Part shown: one piece after another, positions 1-7,537 of the stretch
Layout of the letters: every line of letters starts with the position of its first letter
How positions within the stretch are numbered: the stretch's first letter is position 1
Made by a program: the position numbers and the translations under genes
NCBI GenBank assembly: GCA_038241115.1
Contig: JBBRGA010000027.1
Location: 1-28,034 of the forward strand
Origin: JANYJJ01 sp038241115
GTDB lineage: Bacteria > Pseudomonadota > Gammaproteobacteria > Burkholderiales > Burkholderiaceae_C
Length of the DNA stretch: 28,034 bases
Direction: 5' to 3'
Notes under the pieces: model-generated
What the model was told of the DNA's origin: nothing
Database searches by the model: none
Seen by the model: only the letters and a program-made list of their open reading frames with translations

Positions 1-35
1 TGGGCGAAGTGACGCTGTCTTTTTACAAAAACTGA
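1..35 (+). CDS. C-terminal end of an upstream gene (partial)
   Basis: Reading from base 3, the frame encodes GEVTLSFYKN and stops with TGA at 33-35, 14 bases before the SDR start codon. A tail of this kind (GE-V/I-T-L followed by aromatic and basic residues) resembles what I recall of DUF3833 lipoprotein-like proteins. Those occur upstream of SDR and NTF2-like genes in proteobacterial clusters that also carry a cyclopropane-fatty-acid synthase homologue. Only ten residues are visible, so the family is a guess. The same bases are also open in the SDR frame, so this piece could be non-coding. Confidence 0.35.
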   Translation, partial: GEVTLSFYKN

Positions 36-49
36 AAACGGTTGAAACC

Positions 50-823
50 ATGTCTCTGAACCCCCGCATGACCGAATGGAAAGACCGCACCGTGTGGCTG
101 GTGGGCGCATCCAGCGGCATCGGCCGCGCCACTGCCGAGGCGCTGCACGCGCGCGGTGCCAACGTCGTGGTGTCGGCCCGCAATGCCGAGGCGATGACCG
201 CCTTCGAGCGGCAGTTCGCCGGGAGCGTGGGTATCGCATTGGACGCGACCGACCGTGACGCCATGCGCGCCGCAGCCGGCCGAATCGAGGCGCGCTTTGG
301 CCGCATCGACTTGGCGATGTACTGCGCGGGGCACTACAAAGCCCTGCGTGCCACCGCCTTCGATCTGGACGAAATGCTCAAGCACCAGCAAGTCAACTAC
401 GTCGGCGCGCTTTACATGATCGATGCGGTGCTGCCGATGTTGCTGAAGCAAAAGGCCGGTCACCTCAGCGTGATTTCCAGCGTGGCCGGCTACCGAGGCC
501 TGCCGCAGTCACTGGCTTACGGCCCGACCAAAGCCGCGCTCATCAACTTGGCGCAGACGCTGTACCTCGACCTGGAGCCGCTGGGCATCGGCTGCTCGGT
601 GGTCAACCCTGGCTTTGTCGAGACGCCGCTCACGGCACAAAACAAGTTCAGCATGCCCGCCCTGATCACGCCAGCGCAAGCCGCCACCGAGATTCTCAAA
701 GGCTGGGCCGCTGGCGAATTCGAGATTGACTTCCCCAAGCGCTTCACGCTGTGGATGCGCGCCATGAGCCATCTGCCCGACGGCCTCTACTTCAAGCTCA
801 TCCGCCGCGCCACCGGGCTTTGA
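50..823 (+). CDS. Short-chain dehydrogenase/reductase (SDR)
   Basis: A classical-type SDR of 257 residues, predicted to be a cytoplasmic NAD(P)(H)-dependent oxidoreductase. The nucleotide-binding glycine motif GASSGIG is at residues 19-25. The catalytic set is visible as N116, S143/S144, Y157 and K161 (Y-GPT-K). The usual NNAG motif is replaced by YCAG (91-94), a mild departure from the family. The C-terminal part contains DFPKRFTLWMRAMSHLP, a pattern I associate with SDRs that act on lipids or hydrophobic substrates. The substrate is not deducible. ATG at 50 is used as the start; ATG at 68 (MTEWKD) is an alternative just before the fold begins. The next gene follows after one base, so the two are co-transcribed. 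Confidence 0.88.
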   Translation: MSLNPRMTEWKDRTVWLVGASSGIGRATAEALHARGANVVVSARNAEAMTAFERQFAGSVGIALDATDRDAMRAAAGRIEARFGRIDLAMYCAGHYKALRATAFDLDEMLKHQQVNYVGALYMIDAVLPMLLKQKAGHLSVISSVAGYRGLPQSLAYGPTKAALINLAQTLYLDLEPLGIGCSVVNPGFVETPLTAQNKFSMPALITPAQAATEILKGWAAGEFEIDFPKRFTLWMRAMSHLPDGLYFKLIRRATGL

Positions 824-824
824 A

Positions 825-1283
825 TTGAACGCGCACACCCTGGGCAGTGCGCGTTGCGACGACCCGCGTGTGGACCGCATCGTCAAAGCTTTCGAGCACT
901 TGCAACGCGACGATGTGGCGCGTTTGGCCACGCTTTACGCGACGGATGCGCGCTTCAAAGATCCGTTCAACGAAGTGCAAGGCGTGGACGCGATCCAGGC
1001 CATCTTTGCGCACATGTTTGTGGCGCTTAACGAGCCGCGCTTTGTGGTGCGCGACATCATCACGCAGGGCGATCAGTGCTTTTTGAGCTGGGACTTCATT
1101 TTTCGCTTCAAGCGCTACAGCAGCGCTGTGCAAACCGTGCGCGGCAGTTCGCACTTGAAGCTCGACGCGCAAGGCCTGATCAGCCTGCACCGCGACTATT
1201 GGGACGCTGCCGAAGAGCTGTACGAAAAGCTTCCTCTGGTGGCCAGCGTCATGCGCTGGCTCAAGCGCCGCGCCAACAGCTGA
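825..1283 (+). CDS. NTF2-like (SnoaL-type) family protein
   Basis: A 152-residue protein of the nuclear transport factor 2-like alpha+beta barrel superfamily. It opens with a helical segment (VDRIVKAFEHLQRDDVARLATLYATDARFKDPFNEVQG), typical of SnoaL-like proteins, followed by strand-rich segments and the conserved-looking DYWDAAEELY. Proteins of this type next to an SDR are usually annotated only as nuclear transport factor 2 family. It may be a small enzyme or a ligand-binding partner; no catalytic assignment is possible. The start is a TTG one base after the SDR stop codon, with no good ribosome site of its own, which suggests translational coupling. It is convergent with the binding-protein gene, which ends 36 bases away. 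Confidence 0.8.
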   Translation: MNAHTLGSARCDDPRVDRIVKAFEHLQRDDVARLATLYATDARFKDPFNEVQGVDAIQAIFAHMFVALNEPRFVVRDIITQGDQCFLSWDFIFRFKRYSSAVQTVRGSSHLKLDAQGLISLHRDYWDAAEELYEKLPLVASVMRWLKRRANS

Positions 1284-1319
1284 GCTGTCCGCGCGTTAGG
1301 TTGACTGGCGCGGCCGGCT

Positions 1320-2135
1320 TCACAAACCCAACCACGTCCCTATCGCCAGCATCGCGGCGTCGTCATAGGCAGCGAAGCCCGTGTATTTGGTGGGGCTCAG
1401 TTTGGCCTTGCCTTCTTCGGTGCTGTCCAGGGCCAGCAAATAGCTGCGCACCACCGCCACTTCGTCGGCGCTGAGTTTGGGGCTGGCGATGATGTGTTTG
1501 ATGGGCACCGGCTTGCTTTGAAAAAGCACCTTGCCGCCCTTGCTGGTCCAGGCTTTGATCACAGAGCTTGATGCCGTGGCGCCGCTGGGCGTGAGGTTGT
1601 TTTCTACAAAAAACGGCACTGCGTCCTGGTAGCGCGTGTAGGCAAAGCTGACCTGTTTGGCGTCAGCGCCCAAGGCGTCGCGCAACGACGCGCGTGTCAT
1701 CCAAGAGGTGATCGAGTCCTCATCGGGCGCCCCGATCTTGCTGCCTTTCAGATCGGCCAGTGTCTTCAACGCAGACCCCGCATTGACCAAGAAGTTGGCG
1801 CGGTAATTCTCGAAACCTTTGGTCACCACCAGCAATCGATAGCCCGAATTTTTCATGGCGCTGATCGACAGATGGGCGGGATGCACCATGGCCAGGTCGT
1901 AGGCTTTGTCGCTCAAACCTTTGCGCAGCGTCGGATAGTCGGCGATGGGTTCGATGACCACAGGCTGCTTGAGCAGCTTGCTCAAGTCCGCCGCAATGGC
2001 GGCGTACTTGATGCGAATTTCGGCATTCGGCACGCGGTAGGTCACGCCCTCGTTGACGGCAAAAACCAAGTCAGCTCGGGCCTGAACGGCCAGTAACGCA
2101 AGCAGTGAAGCAACTAGGCGAGCTTTGGTTTTCAT
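1320..2135 (-). CDS. PhnD-like periplasmic substrate-binding protein
   Basis: A 271-residue secreted protein with a clear signal peptide: MKTKAR, a hydrophobic stretch, and cleavage probably after ARA near residue 21. The body matches the phosphate/phosphite/phosphonate-binding PhnD-like family: the N-terminal FAVNEGVTYR strand, a PIADYPTLRKGL segment, AYDLAMVHPAHL, and LADLKGSKIGAPDEDSITS in the second lobe. Family members bind small anions for ABC import or act as periplasmic sensory domains. No permease or ATPase gene lies beside it, so it is an orphan and its ligand is unknown. AGGACACACC before ATG is a plausible ribosome site. The 134 bases between its start and the end of topB hold no clear terminator. 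Confidence 0.82.
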   Translation of the reverse strand: MKTKARLVASLLALLAVQARADLVFAVNEGVTYRVPNAEIRIKYAAIAADLSKLLKQPVVIEPIADYPTLRKGLSDKAYDLAMVHPAHLSISAMKNSGYRLLVVTKGFENYRANFLVNAGSALKTLADLKGSKIGAPDEDSITSWMTRASLRDALGADAKQVSFAYTRYQDAVPFFVENNLTPSGATASSSVIKAWTSKGGKVLFQSKPVPIKHIIASPKLSADEVAVVRSYLLALDSTEEGKAKLSPTKYTGFAAYDDAAMLAIGTWLGL

Positions 2136-2269
2136 GGTGTGTCCTGATCTGATGCAAGTTACAAACTGCAGATCGCTGCGAGTATGCGCATCTGCCAGCG
2201 CTTTGGTGTGACGAACAGACCTCGATTCAATGAGTTACTTTGTCATCCAACGCCGTCAGTACTGCCATT

Positions 2270-4864
2270 TCACGCCGCCGCCTTTTTACTGGCCACCTTT
2301 TTGGCCCCCGGCGTCTTGACAGGTCGCGGCTCGAATTCGAAGCTGACCTTGCCTTCTTTCTTGTCAAACGCCAGCCGGGCCTTGAATTTGCGGCGAGTTT
2401 TGTTGGACACGAAGTTTTCCAGCAGCGAGGTTTTTCCGGTGGCCAGCAGCTGCGTCATTTGTTCGCGGATCACCGGCTGCTGCAAGATGATCTTGCCGCT
2501 CTTGAAGTCACAAGTTGCGCCCGGCCCGGTGCTGGCTTGGCACACATAGCTGGTGCCCAACTCAAACACCGCGCTTTGACATTTGGGGCACGGCCCCAGG
2601 CTGGTTTGCTCTGAAAAGTCCACCGGCTCGCCGGCTTCAGCGGCTTTGGCATCTTCACCAAAATCAAATTCCAGCTTCCAGTTTTTGATTTCGTCGTCGA
2701 ACGCCAACTTGATCTCGGCCGTGAACGGCCAGCCGGCTTTTGAGCGGAAACCTTCGAGTGGGCCGATTTTTTTATTGGCGATGAAAGCCTCGACTTCGGG
2801 CAACTCAAAGCTGCGCCCGCCCGGAATTTTGCTGATGCTGAAACCGCAGCCTTCGCCTGAAGTGGATGCAGCTGCGGTTGCCTTGCCAGTGCAAGTAAAG
2901 CGCCGGTAGTTCTCTTTGATCACACCGCCGCAGTTCGGGCAGGGCGTGGTCAAGGTGGCGTAGTCGCCGGGGATGGTGTCGCGGTCGTACTCTTTGGCTT
3001 TGGCGACCACGCGCTGCGTCATGGCGGCAATCTCGGCCATGAAAGCGGCGCGGCTGAGCTTGCCTTTTTCCATCTCCGACAACTGAAATTCCCAGTTTCC
3101 AGTCAGTTCGGGCTTGGTCAGCTCTTCCACTTGCAGGCCGCGCAGCAGCGTCATGAGCTGAAAGGCTTTGGCGGTGGGAATCAACTCGCGCCCGTCGCGG
3201 TGCATGTACTTTTCGTAAATCAAACCTTCGATGGTTTGCGCGCGGGTGGCGGGCGTGCCCAAGCCCTTTTCTTGCATCGCTTCGCGCATGTCTTCGTCGT
3301 CGATCAACTTGCCCGCGCCTTCCATCGCGCTGAGCAAAGTGGCCTCGGTGTAGCGTGCTGGCGGTTTGGTTTTCAGCGCGTTCACATCCACGCTTTCAAC
3401 CTGCGCTTTTTCGCCCGCTTGTACTGCCACCAGGTTGGCATCGTCTTCTTGCACTTCGCGGCCGTACACCGCCAGCCAGCCGGGCTTGACCATCACCTTG
3501 CCGTTGGTTTGGAAGCTGTGGCCGGCCGCCACCGAAATGCGTGTGGTGACCATGAATTCGGCCGGTGGGTAAAACACCGCCAAGAAGCGTTTCACCACCA
3601 TGTCGTACAGCTTCATCTCAATTTCGCTCAGCGTTTTGGGCGCTTGCAGCGTGGGGATGATGGCGAAGTGGTCGGAGACCTTGGCGTTGTCGAAGATGCG
3701 CTTGTTGGGCTTCACATAGCCGTCATTGATGGCCTTGCGCGCATGGCCCGACAACGGCCGCAGCGGGCCGGGCAGGTCTTCATCGGCCAGCATGGCCATG
3801 GTTTGCTTGACCACCGGCACATAATCCTCGGGCAGGCACTTGCTGTCGGTTCTCGGGTAGGTCAGCACCTTGTGTTTTTCATACAGCGCCTGCGCCAAAC
3901 CCAAGGTGGTCTTGGCGCTGAAGCCGAAGCGCGAGTTGGCCTCGCGCTGCAAGCTGGTCAGGTCGTACAACTGCGGGCTGCTTTGGTTGCTGGGCTTGCT
4001 TTCCTCAGACACGGTGGCGCTCTGGTCGCGCACGGCTTTGGCAACCGCCTTTGCGTCGGCCTCGTTCCATTTGCGGTCGGCGCGCAGCTCGAGATCGTCA
4101 GCGTTTTTCTTCCACTTCGGATCAAACCACTTGCCGTCGTAGGTGCCGGCTTGAACGGCAAACGTGGCCTTGATTTCCCAGTAGTCGCGGCTGACGTGCT
4201 TGCGGATTTTTTCTTCGCGCTCCACCACGATGGACAGCGTGGGCGTTTGCACCCGGCCTACGGTGGTCAAAAAGAAACCGCCGTCGCGCGAATTGAAGGC
4301 CGTCATGGCGCGCGTGCCGTTGATGCCGACCAGCCAGTCGGCCTCAGAGCGGCTGCGCGCCGCGTCAGACAAGCCCTGCATTTGGGCATCGGTGCGCAGC
4401 ACCTCGAAGCCGTCGCGGATGGCCTGCGGCGTCATGCTTTGCAGCCACAAGCGGCGCACCGGTTTGTCGATGGGTTTTTTCTCGGTGCCTGCGTATTGCA
4501 CGATCAGGCGGAATATCAACTCGCCCTCGCGGCCCGCGTCGCAGGCGTTGATGAGGGCGCTGACGTCTTTGCGCTTGACCAGTCGCACCACGGCCGTCAG
4601 GCGCGATTTGGCTTTGTCGATGGGTGCCAGATCAAAGTGCGGCGGAATCACCGGCAAGTTGTTGAAGCTCCACTTGCCGCGCTTCACATCAAACTCTTCG
4701 GGCGCTTTGATTTCAACCAAGTGGCCCACCGCGCTGGTGACCACGTAGGTGTCATTTTCAAAGTGGTCGGCCTCTTTGTCGAACTTGCCGCTGGTGGGCG
4801 TGAGGGCGCGAACGATGTCTTGGGCCACGGATGGCTTCTCGGCAATGATGAGTGTTTTGCTCAT
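2270..4864 (-). CDS. topB: DNA topoisomerase III
   Basis: A type IA topoisomerase of 864 residues that relaxes and decatenates DNA by single-strand passage. The start is ATG at 4864 (MSKTLIIAEKPSVAQ), the conserved TOPRIM beginning. The frame is open further upstream, but that part is low-complexity and overlaps the divergent SET gene. The TOPRIM acidic motif DAGREGE is at 109-115. The catalytic tyrosine is Y336 in TYPRTDS. RVQTPTL is at 204-210. Two cysteine clusters follow (CPNCGG...C...C and CPKC...C...C), one a zinc-ribbon type. The protein ends in a basic lysine/alanine tail (TPGAKKVASKKAAA). It is longer than E. coli TopB (about 650 residues) because of this C-terminal extension, as I recall for betaproteobacterial members. 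It is transcribed divergently from the SET gene. Confidence 0.96.
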   Translation of the reverse strand: MSKTLIIAEKPSVAQDIVRALTPTSGKFDKEADHFENDTYVVTSAVGHLVEIKAPEEFDVKRGKWSFNNLPVIPPHFDLAPIDKAKSRLTAVVRLVKRKDVSALINACDAGREGELIFRLIVQYAGTEKKPIDKPVRRLWLQSMTPQAIRDGFEVLRTDAQMQGLSDAARSRSEADWLVGINGTRAMTAFNSRDGGFFLTTVGRVQTPTLSIVVEREEKIRKHVSRDYWEIKATFAVQAGTYDGKWFDPKWKKNADDLELRADRKWNEADAKAVAKAVRDQSATVSEESKPSNQSSPQLYDLTSLQREANSRFGFSAKTTLGLAQALYEKHKVLTYPRTDSKCLPEDYVPVVKQTMAMLADEDLPGPLRPLSGHARKAINDGYVKPNKRIFDNAKVSDHFAIIPTLQAPKTLSEIEMKLYDMVVKRFLAVFYPPAEFMVTTRISVAAGHSFQTNGKVMVKPGWLAVYGREVQEDDANLVAVQAGEKAQVESVDVNALKTKPPARYTEATLLSAMEGAGKLIDDEDMREAMQEKGLGTPATRAQTIEGLIYEKYMHRDGRELIPTAKAFQLMTLLRGLQVEELTKPELTGNWEFQLSEMEKGKLSRAAFMAEIAAMTQRVVAKAKEYDRDTIPGDYATLTTPCPNCGGVIKENYRRFTCTGKATAAASTSGEGCGFSISKIPGGRSFELPEVEAFIANKKIGPLEGFRSKAGWPFTAEIKLAFDDEIKNWKLEFDFGEDAKAAEAGEPVDFSEQTSLGPCPKCQSAVFELGTSYVCQASTGPGATCDFKSGKIILQQPVIREQMTQLLATGKTSLLENFVSNKTRRKFKARLAFDKKEGKVSFEFEPRPVKTPGAKKVASKKAAA

Positions 4865-4929
4865 GGGACTTTCTGTAAACAAGCGGTCTGCAATCCACAC
4901 CACCGAACTTTCAAGCTCAGTGGCATCCA

Positions 4930-4935
4930 TACAAT
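4930..4935 (+). promoter_or_regulatory. Possible -10 box for the SET-birA-SPOR operon
   Basis: TACAAT differs from the sigma-70 consensus TATAAT at one base. It lies about 65 bases upstream of the SET start, inside the topB/SET divergent spacer. The best -35 candidate upstream (CTTTCA at 4908-4913, about 16 bases away) is weak. Confidence 0.3.
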
Positions 4936-4952
4936 GCGGGCTTCTCGCGCGG

Positions 4953-4998
4953 GTGCGCATGCCCGCCTGCGCACACGCACACGCACTCGCGCGCGCAC
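4953..4998. repeat. Alternating purine/pyrimidine tract in divergent spacer
   Basis: Three alternating pyrimidine-purine segments lie almost back to back: 4953-4962, 4968-4986 (19 bases, CACACG-rich) and 4988-4998 (CGCGCG-rich). Such GC/AC alternation is the classic Z-DNA-prone composition. The tract sits between the topB start (4864) and the SET start (5001) and would lie in the 5' leader of the SET operon if the TACAAT box is used. Confidence 0.6.
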
Positions 4999-5000
4999 CC

Positions 5001-5612
5001 ATGAATTCAATGTACCCAAAGAAACCGATGACGCAAGCCGATCTTCGTAACGCCCTTCGCGCTTCAGTTTCGGCGCTGCCGCCATCCCCATCACAGTCCG
5101 AGCCAACGCCGAAAGCGCCCAGCAAAAGGGGCGGCCGACGCGTTGAAGTCAAAACCAGCGGCGTGCATGGCAAAGGCGTTTACGCGCTCATCGCCATGCC
5201 CAAAGGCGCGCTGGTGATTGAGTACAAAGGCGAAGTCATTGGCTGGGATGAAGCCCTGCGCCGTCACCCGCACGACCCGAGCGACCCCGACCACACCTTC
5301 TACTTTCACGTGGATGACGCGCGCACCATCGACGGCAACGTGGGCGGCAACATGGCCAAGTGGATCAACCACGGCTGTCAACCCAATTGCGAGGCCGAAG
5401 ACGTTGACGGCCGAATTTTCATCAAAGCCCTGCGCACTCTGAAGCCTGGTGAAGAGTTGTTCTACGACTACGGTCTGGTGATTGACGAGCGCCACACCGC
5501 CAAGCTGAAAAAGCAGTTTGAGTGCCGCTGCGGCAAACCCAAGTGCCGCGGCACCATGCTGGCGCCAAAAACCGCACGCACAACGACGCCCAAGGCGGCT
5601 GGAAAGAAATGA
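5001..5612 (+). CDS. SET domain protein-lysine methyltransferase
   Basis: A compact bacterial SET-domain protein of 203 residues, predicted to transfer a methyl group from S-adenosylmethionine to a lysine of a protein target. The hallmarks are present: the SAM-binding GVHGKGVYA (55-63), NHGCQPNC (123-130), the pseudoknot motif EELFYDYG (151-158), and a post-SET cysteine cluster C175-x-C177-x4-C182. The N-terminal about 45 residues are low-complexity, and the C-terminus is basic (KTARTTTPKAAGKK). In-frame starts at 5001, 5010 and 5028 are all possible; none has a strong ribosome site, and 5001 is reported as the longest plausible one. The stop overlaps the birA start (ATGA). The target protein is unknown. 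Confidence 0.9.
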   Translation: MNSMYPKKPMTQADLRNALRASVSALPPSPSQSEPTPKAPSKRGGRRVEVKTSGVHGKGVYALIAMPKGALVIEYKGEVIGWDEALRRHPHDPSDPDHTFYFHVDDARTIDGNVGGNMAKWINHGCQPNCEAEDVDGRIFIKALRTLKPGEELFYDYGLVIDERHTAKLKKQFECRCGKPKCRGTMLAPKTARTTTPKAAGKK

Positions 5613-6655
5613 CCTCGAGCCAGCCGCTCTCCGTGACTTCCCCTGCCAGCACAGCGGCGTGGGGAGCGCAAGCGTTGTGGGAGCAGTTGGTGGGGCAGCT
5701 GCCCGGCTTGAGCGTGGAAGTGGTGGCACGCATTTCCAGTACCAACAGCGCTTTGTTGGACCGTGCCCGCTTGGCCAACAACGAGCGCACCGCCCGGGCG
5801 CTGGACGAGGCAGCACTCTCGCACGCACAGAGTGACGTCATCGTCAGGCGCAGCACCGAGAGCCGCGCCTTTGGCCGTCGCGCGGTCGACTGGCAACCCT
5901 GCCTGTTGGTCGCCGAACATCAAACCGCCGGCCGCGGTCGCCACGGCCACCATTGGCACGCGGCACCTGGAAGCTCGTTGACGTTCTCCATTGCCTTGAC
6001 ACTCAGCCCGCCCGACTGGGCGGGCCTGTCTCTGGCGGTGGGCGTGGCTTTGGCGGAGGCGCTCGACCCTGTCGACGCCGCCGAGCCCATCGGTTCGGGA
6101 AAAAATTCGCCCCGCTTGTGCATCAAGTGGCCCAATGATTTGTGGCTGATGGATGTCGATGACGGCAGCAACCACCCATGCCGCAGCGCGCCGGGCCGCA
6201 AACTGGGCGGCGTGCTGATTGAAACCGTTGCCAGCGGCGATAAACGACTGGTGGTGGTGGGTGTGGGTTTGAACGTGCTGCCCATGGGTCTGAACAGCGC
6301 ACAGGCCAGCACGGGTGCCGCGTGCTTGCAAGAGCTGCACCCTCAGATGGATGCGCCTGCCGCATTGGCGCGCGTGGCGGCTCCTTTGGTTGGCGCCTTG
6401 CAGGCTTTTGAACGCGGCGGCTTTGCGGTGTTTTCTGAACGCTTCGCAAAGCGCGATTTGCTGTTCCAGCGCCGCGTCACCACCACACAAGCTGGGCTGG
6501 AAGAAGGCATCGCCCAAGGCGTGTCGCTCAGCGGCGCTCTGCAAGTGCAAACCCAAGCCGGGCTGCAATCGGTGTCCAGCGGCGAGGTCAGCGTGCGACC
6601 CATGACTGAACTCAAGCCTGATGCACAACCCACGCACTCAGGTGCGGCATGTTGA
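5609..6655 (+). CDS. birA: Biotin--[acetyl-CoA-carboxylase] ligase
   Basis: The biotin protein ligase, which activates biotin with ATP and attaches it to the carrier lysine of acetyl-CoA carboxylase and similar enzymes. The ATP/biotin loop GRGRHG is at 109-114 (usual form GRGRxGR), and IKWPNDLWL with K173 is the second catalytic motif. The protein has 348 residues and no N-terminal winged-helix repressor domain, so it should not act as the biotin operon repressor. A stretch of about 35 residues between the STN motif (43-46) and LLVAEHQ (99-105) is longer than in minimal ligases. The start at 5609 is preceded by GGAAAG and overlaps the SET stop as ATGA. The downstream gene starts 7 bases before the stop codon. 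Confidence 0.95.
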   Translation: MTSSQPLSVTSPASTAAWGAQALWEQLVGQLPGLSVEVVARISSTNSALLDRARLANNERTARALDEAALSHAQSDVIVRRSTESRAFGRRAVDWQPCLLVAEHQTAGRGRHGHHWHAAPGSSLTFSIALTLSPPDWAGLSLAVGVALAEALDPVDAAEPIGSGKNSPRLCIKWPNDLWLMDVDDGSNHPCRSAPGRKLGGVLIETVASGDKRLVVVGVGLNVLPMGLNSAQASTGAACLQELHPQMDAPAALARVAAPLVGALQAFERGGFAVFSERFAKRDLLFQRRVTTTQAGLEEGIAQGVSLSGALQVQTQAGLQSVSSGEVSVRPMTELKPDAQPTHSGAAC

Positions 6656-7374
6656 AGTGGCTGCTGCTGGTTTTGGTCGCCGCCAACTTGGCCTTTTTTG
6701 CGTGGACGCAGGGCTGGGTCGACAACGTGGCGGGTGTTCGCGCCAGTGGCGACCGCGAACCCGGGCGCTTGGCCCAACAAGTTCGCCCCGAGAGCGTGGT
6801 GATCTTGAGCGCCAGTGCGGTGGCAGCGGCCAAGAGCGCGGCTTCGGCGGCTGCAGCAGCTTCCGCGGCATACAGCGCCAATCTGGCCTGCCTGGAGGCC
6901 GGACCCTTCACCAACGCCGAGCTCGCGGCTGCTGAGGCCACCCTGACCCGGTTGACGCCCGCCTCCACATGGTCGAAGGTGCCGGTTGAAGTCGCTGGAA
7001 GCTGGGCGGTCTACATGGGGCCTTACGCAGCGGCTGATTTGCGCGGCAAGAAAGAGGCTGAACTGCGCCGTCGGGGTTTGAAATACGAAGCCTTCAAGCT
7101 GCCGCCGGAAGTCAGCGCAGAGCAGCGGGTGGCTTTGTCGGCTCAACTGATTCCGGGTTTGACGCTGGGCCGTTACGCGTCTCTCGAGGCCGCTGACGCG
7201 GCCTTGGCCGAGTTCGGTGTGGCTGGCGTGCAATCGGCCCGAGTGGTGGAGCTGTACAAGCCCTACGGCGCGCAGAGCGTTCGGGTGGACAAAGCAGACG
7301 CCGCGCTGGTGGCGCGTTTGAAGGGCCTGACCGGCAACGCGGCGTTGATCAAGCCGTTCGGGGCCTGTTCTTGA
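6649..7374 (+). CDS. Membrane-anchored SPOR-like protein
   Basis: A 241-residue protein with a single N-terminal transmembrane helix (about residues 4-20, LKWLLLVLVAANLAFFAW), an alanine-rich stretch (about 58-80), then a region resembling SPOR repeats: LEAGPFTN...AEATLTRL...SWAVYMGPYAAADLRGKKEAELRRRGL and a second LTLGRYASLEAADAALAEFG. SPOR domains bind denuded peptidoglycan at division sites, so a cell-envelope role is plausible. A gene of this kind downstream of birA is, as I recall, common in Comamonadaceae. Its ATG lies 7 bases inside the birA end, so its translation is probably coupled. No terminator was found in the 196 bases downstream. Confidence 0.75.
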   Translation: MLKWLLLVLVAANLAFFAWTQGWVDNVAGVRASGDREPGRLAQQVRPESVVILSASAVAAAKSAASAAAAASAAYSANLACLEAGPFTNAELAAAEATLTRLTPASTWSKVPVEVAGSWAVYMGPYAAADLRGKKEAELRRRGLKYEAFKLPPEVSAEQRVALSAQLIPGLTLGRYASLEAADAALAEFGVAGVQSARVVELYKPYGAQSVRVDKADAALVARLKGLTGNAALIKPFGACS

Positions 7375-7464
7375 ATTGGTGTTTTTCTCGCCTCCGAGGA
7401 CCTGGCCTCGGCCTCAGCCCCGGCTCTGAAGTGCTGGCGCCAGGGTCAACGCAGGGCTTCGATA

Positions 7465-7486
7465 CCTCAGCCCGAACGGGTTGAGG
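7465..7486. repeat. 10-bp-arm inverted repeat, probable dispersed intergenic element
   Basis: CCTCAGCCCG, AA, CGGGTTGAGG form near-perfect 10-base arms (one G-T pair) around a two-base centre. It follows GGCTTCGATA. The whole resembles the TTCGA...CTCAG..CGAACGG type of intergenic repeat that I recall as scattered through many proteobacterial genomes. There is no T-run after it, so it is not a standard terminator. It lies between two convergent genes. Confidence 0.55.
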
Positions 7487-7537
7487 CGTGTGTTCCGTGC
7501 AGGGCGCTGCGAAGACTCAGAGCGACGCGCTAAACCC

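Noticed and set aside
1289..1313. CCGCGC/GCGCGG hairpin between the NTF2-like gene and the binding protein
   Set aside because: A 13-base loop and no T-tract on either side make it a poor terminator.
2147..2160. 14-base exact repeat ATCTGATGCAAGTT also at 21217-21230, both near gene starts
   Set aside because: In 28 kb about one or two exact 14-mers are expected to recur by chance, and orientation relative to the genes differs, so it is not evidence of a shared operator.
3131..5050. 639-codon open frame on the plus strand opposite topB
   Set aside because: It lies antisense to a full topoisomerase III with all catalytic motifs; its product is rich in His/Ala/Val/Gly with no recognisable family, as expected of GC-rich shadow frames.
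4865..5173. 103-residue N-terminal extension of topoisomerase III
   Set aside because: The extension is low-complexity, has no TOPRIM similarity and overlaps the SET coding region and divergent spacer; MSKTLIIAEKPSVAQ is the conserved start.
7394..7411. Stem CCGAGG/CCTCGG after the SPOR gene as a terminator
   Set aside because: The stem is six base pairs with no T-run downstream on either strand.
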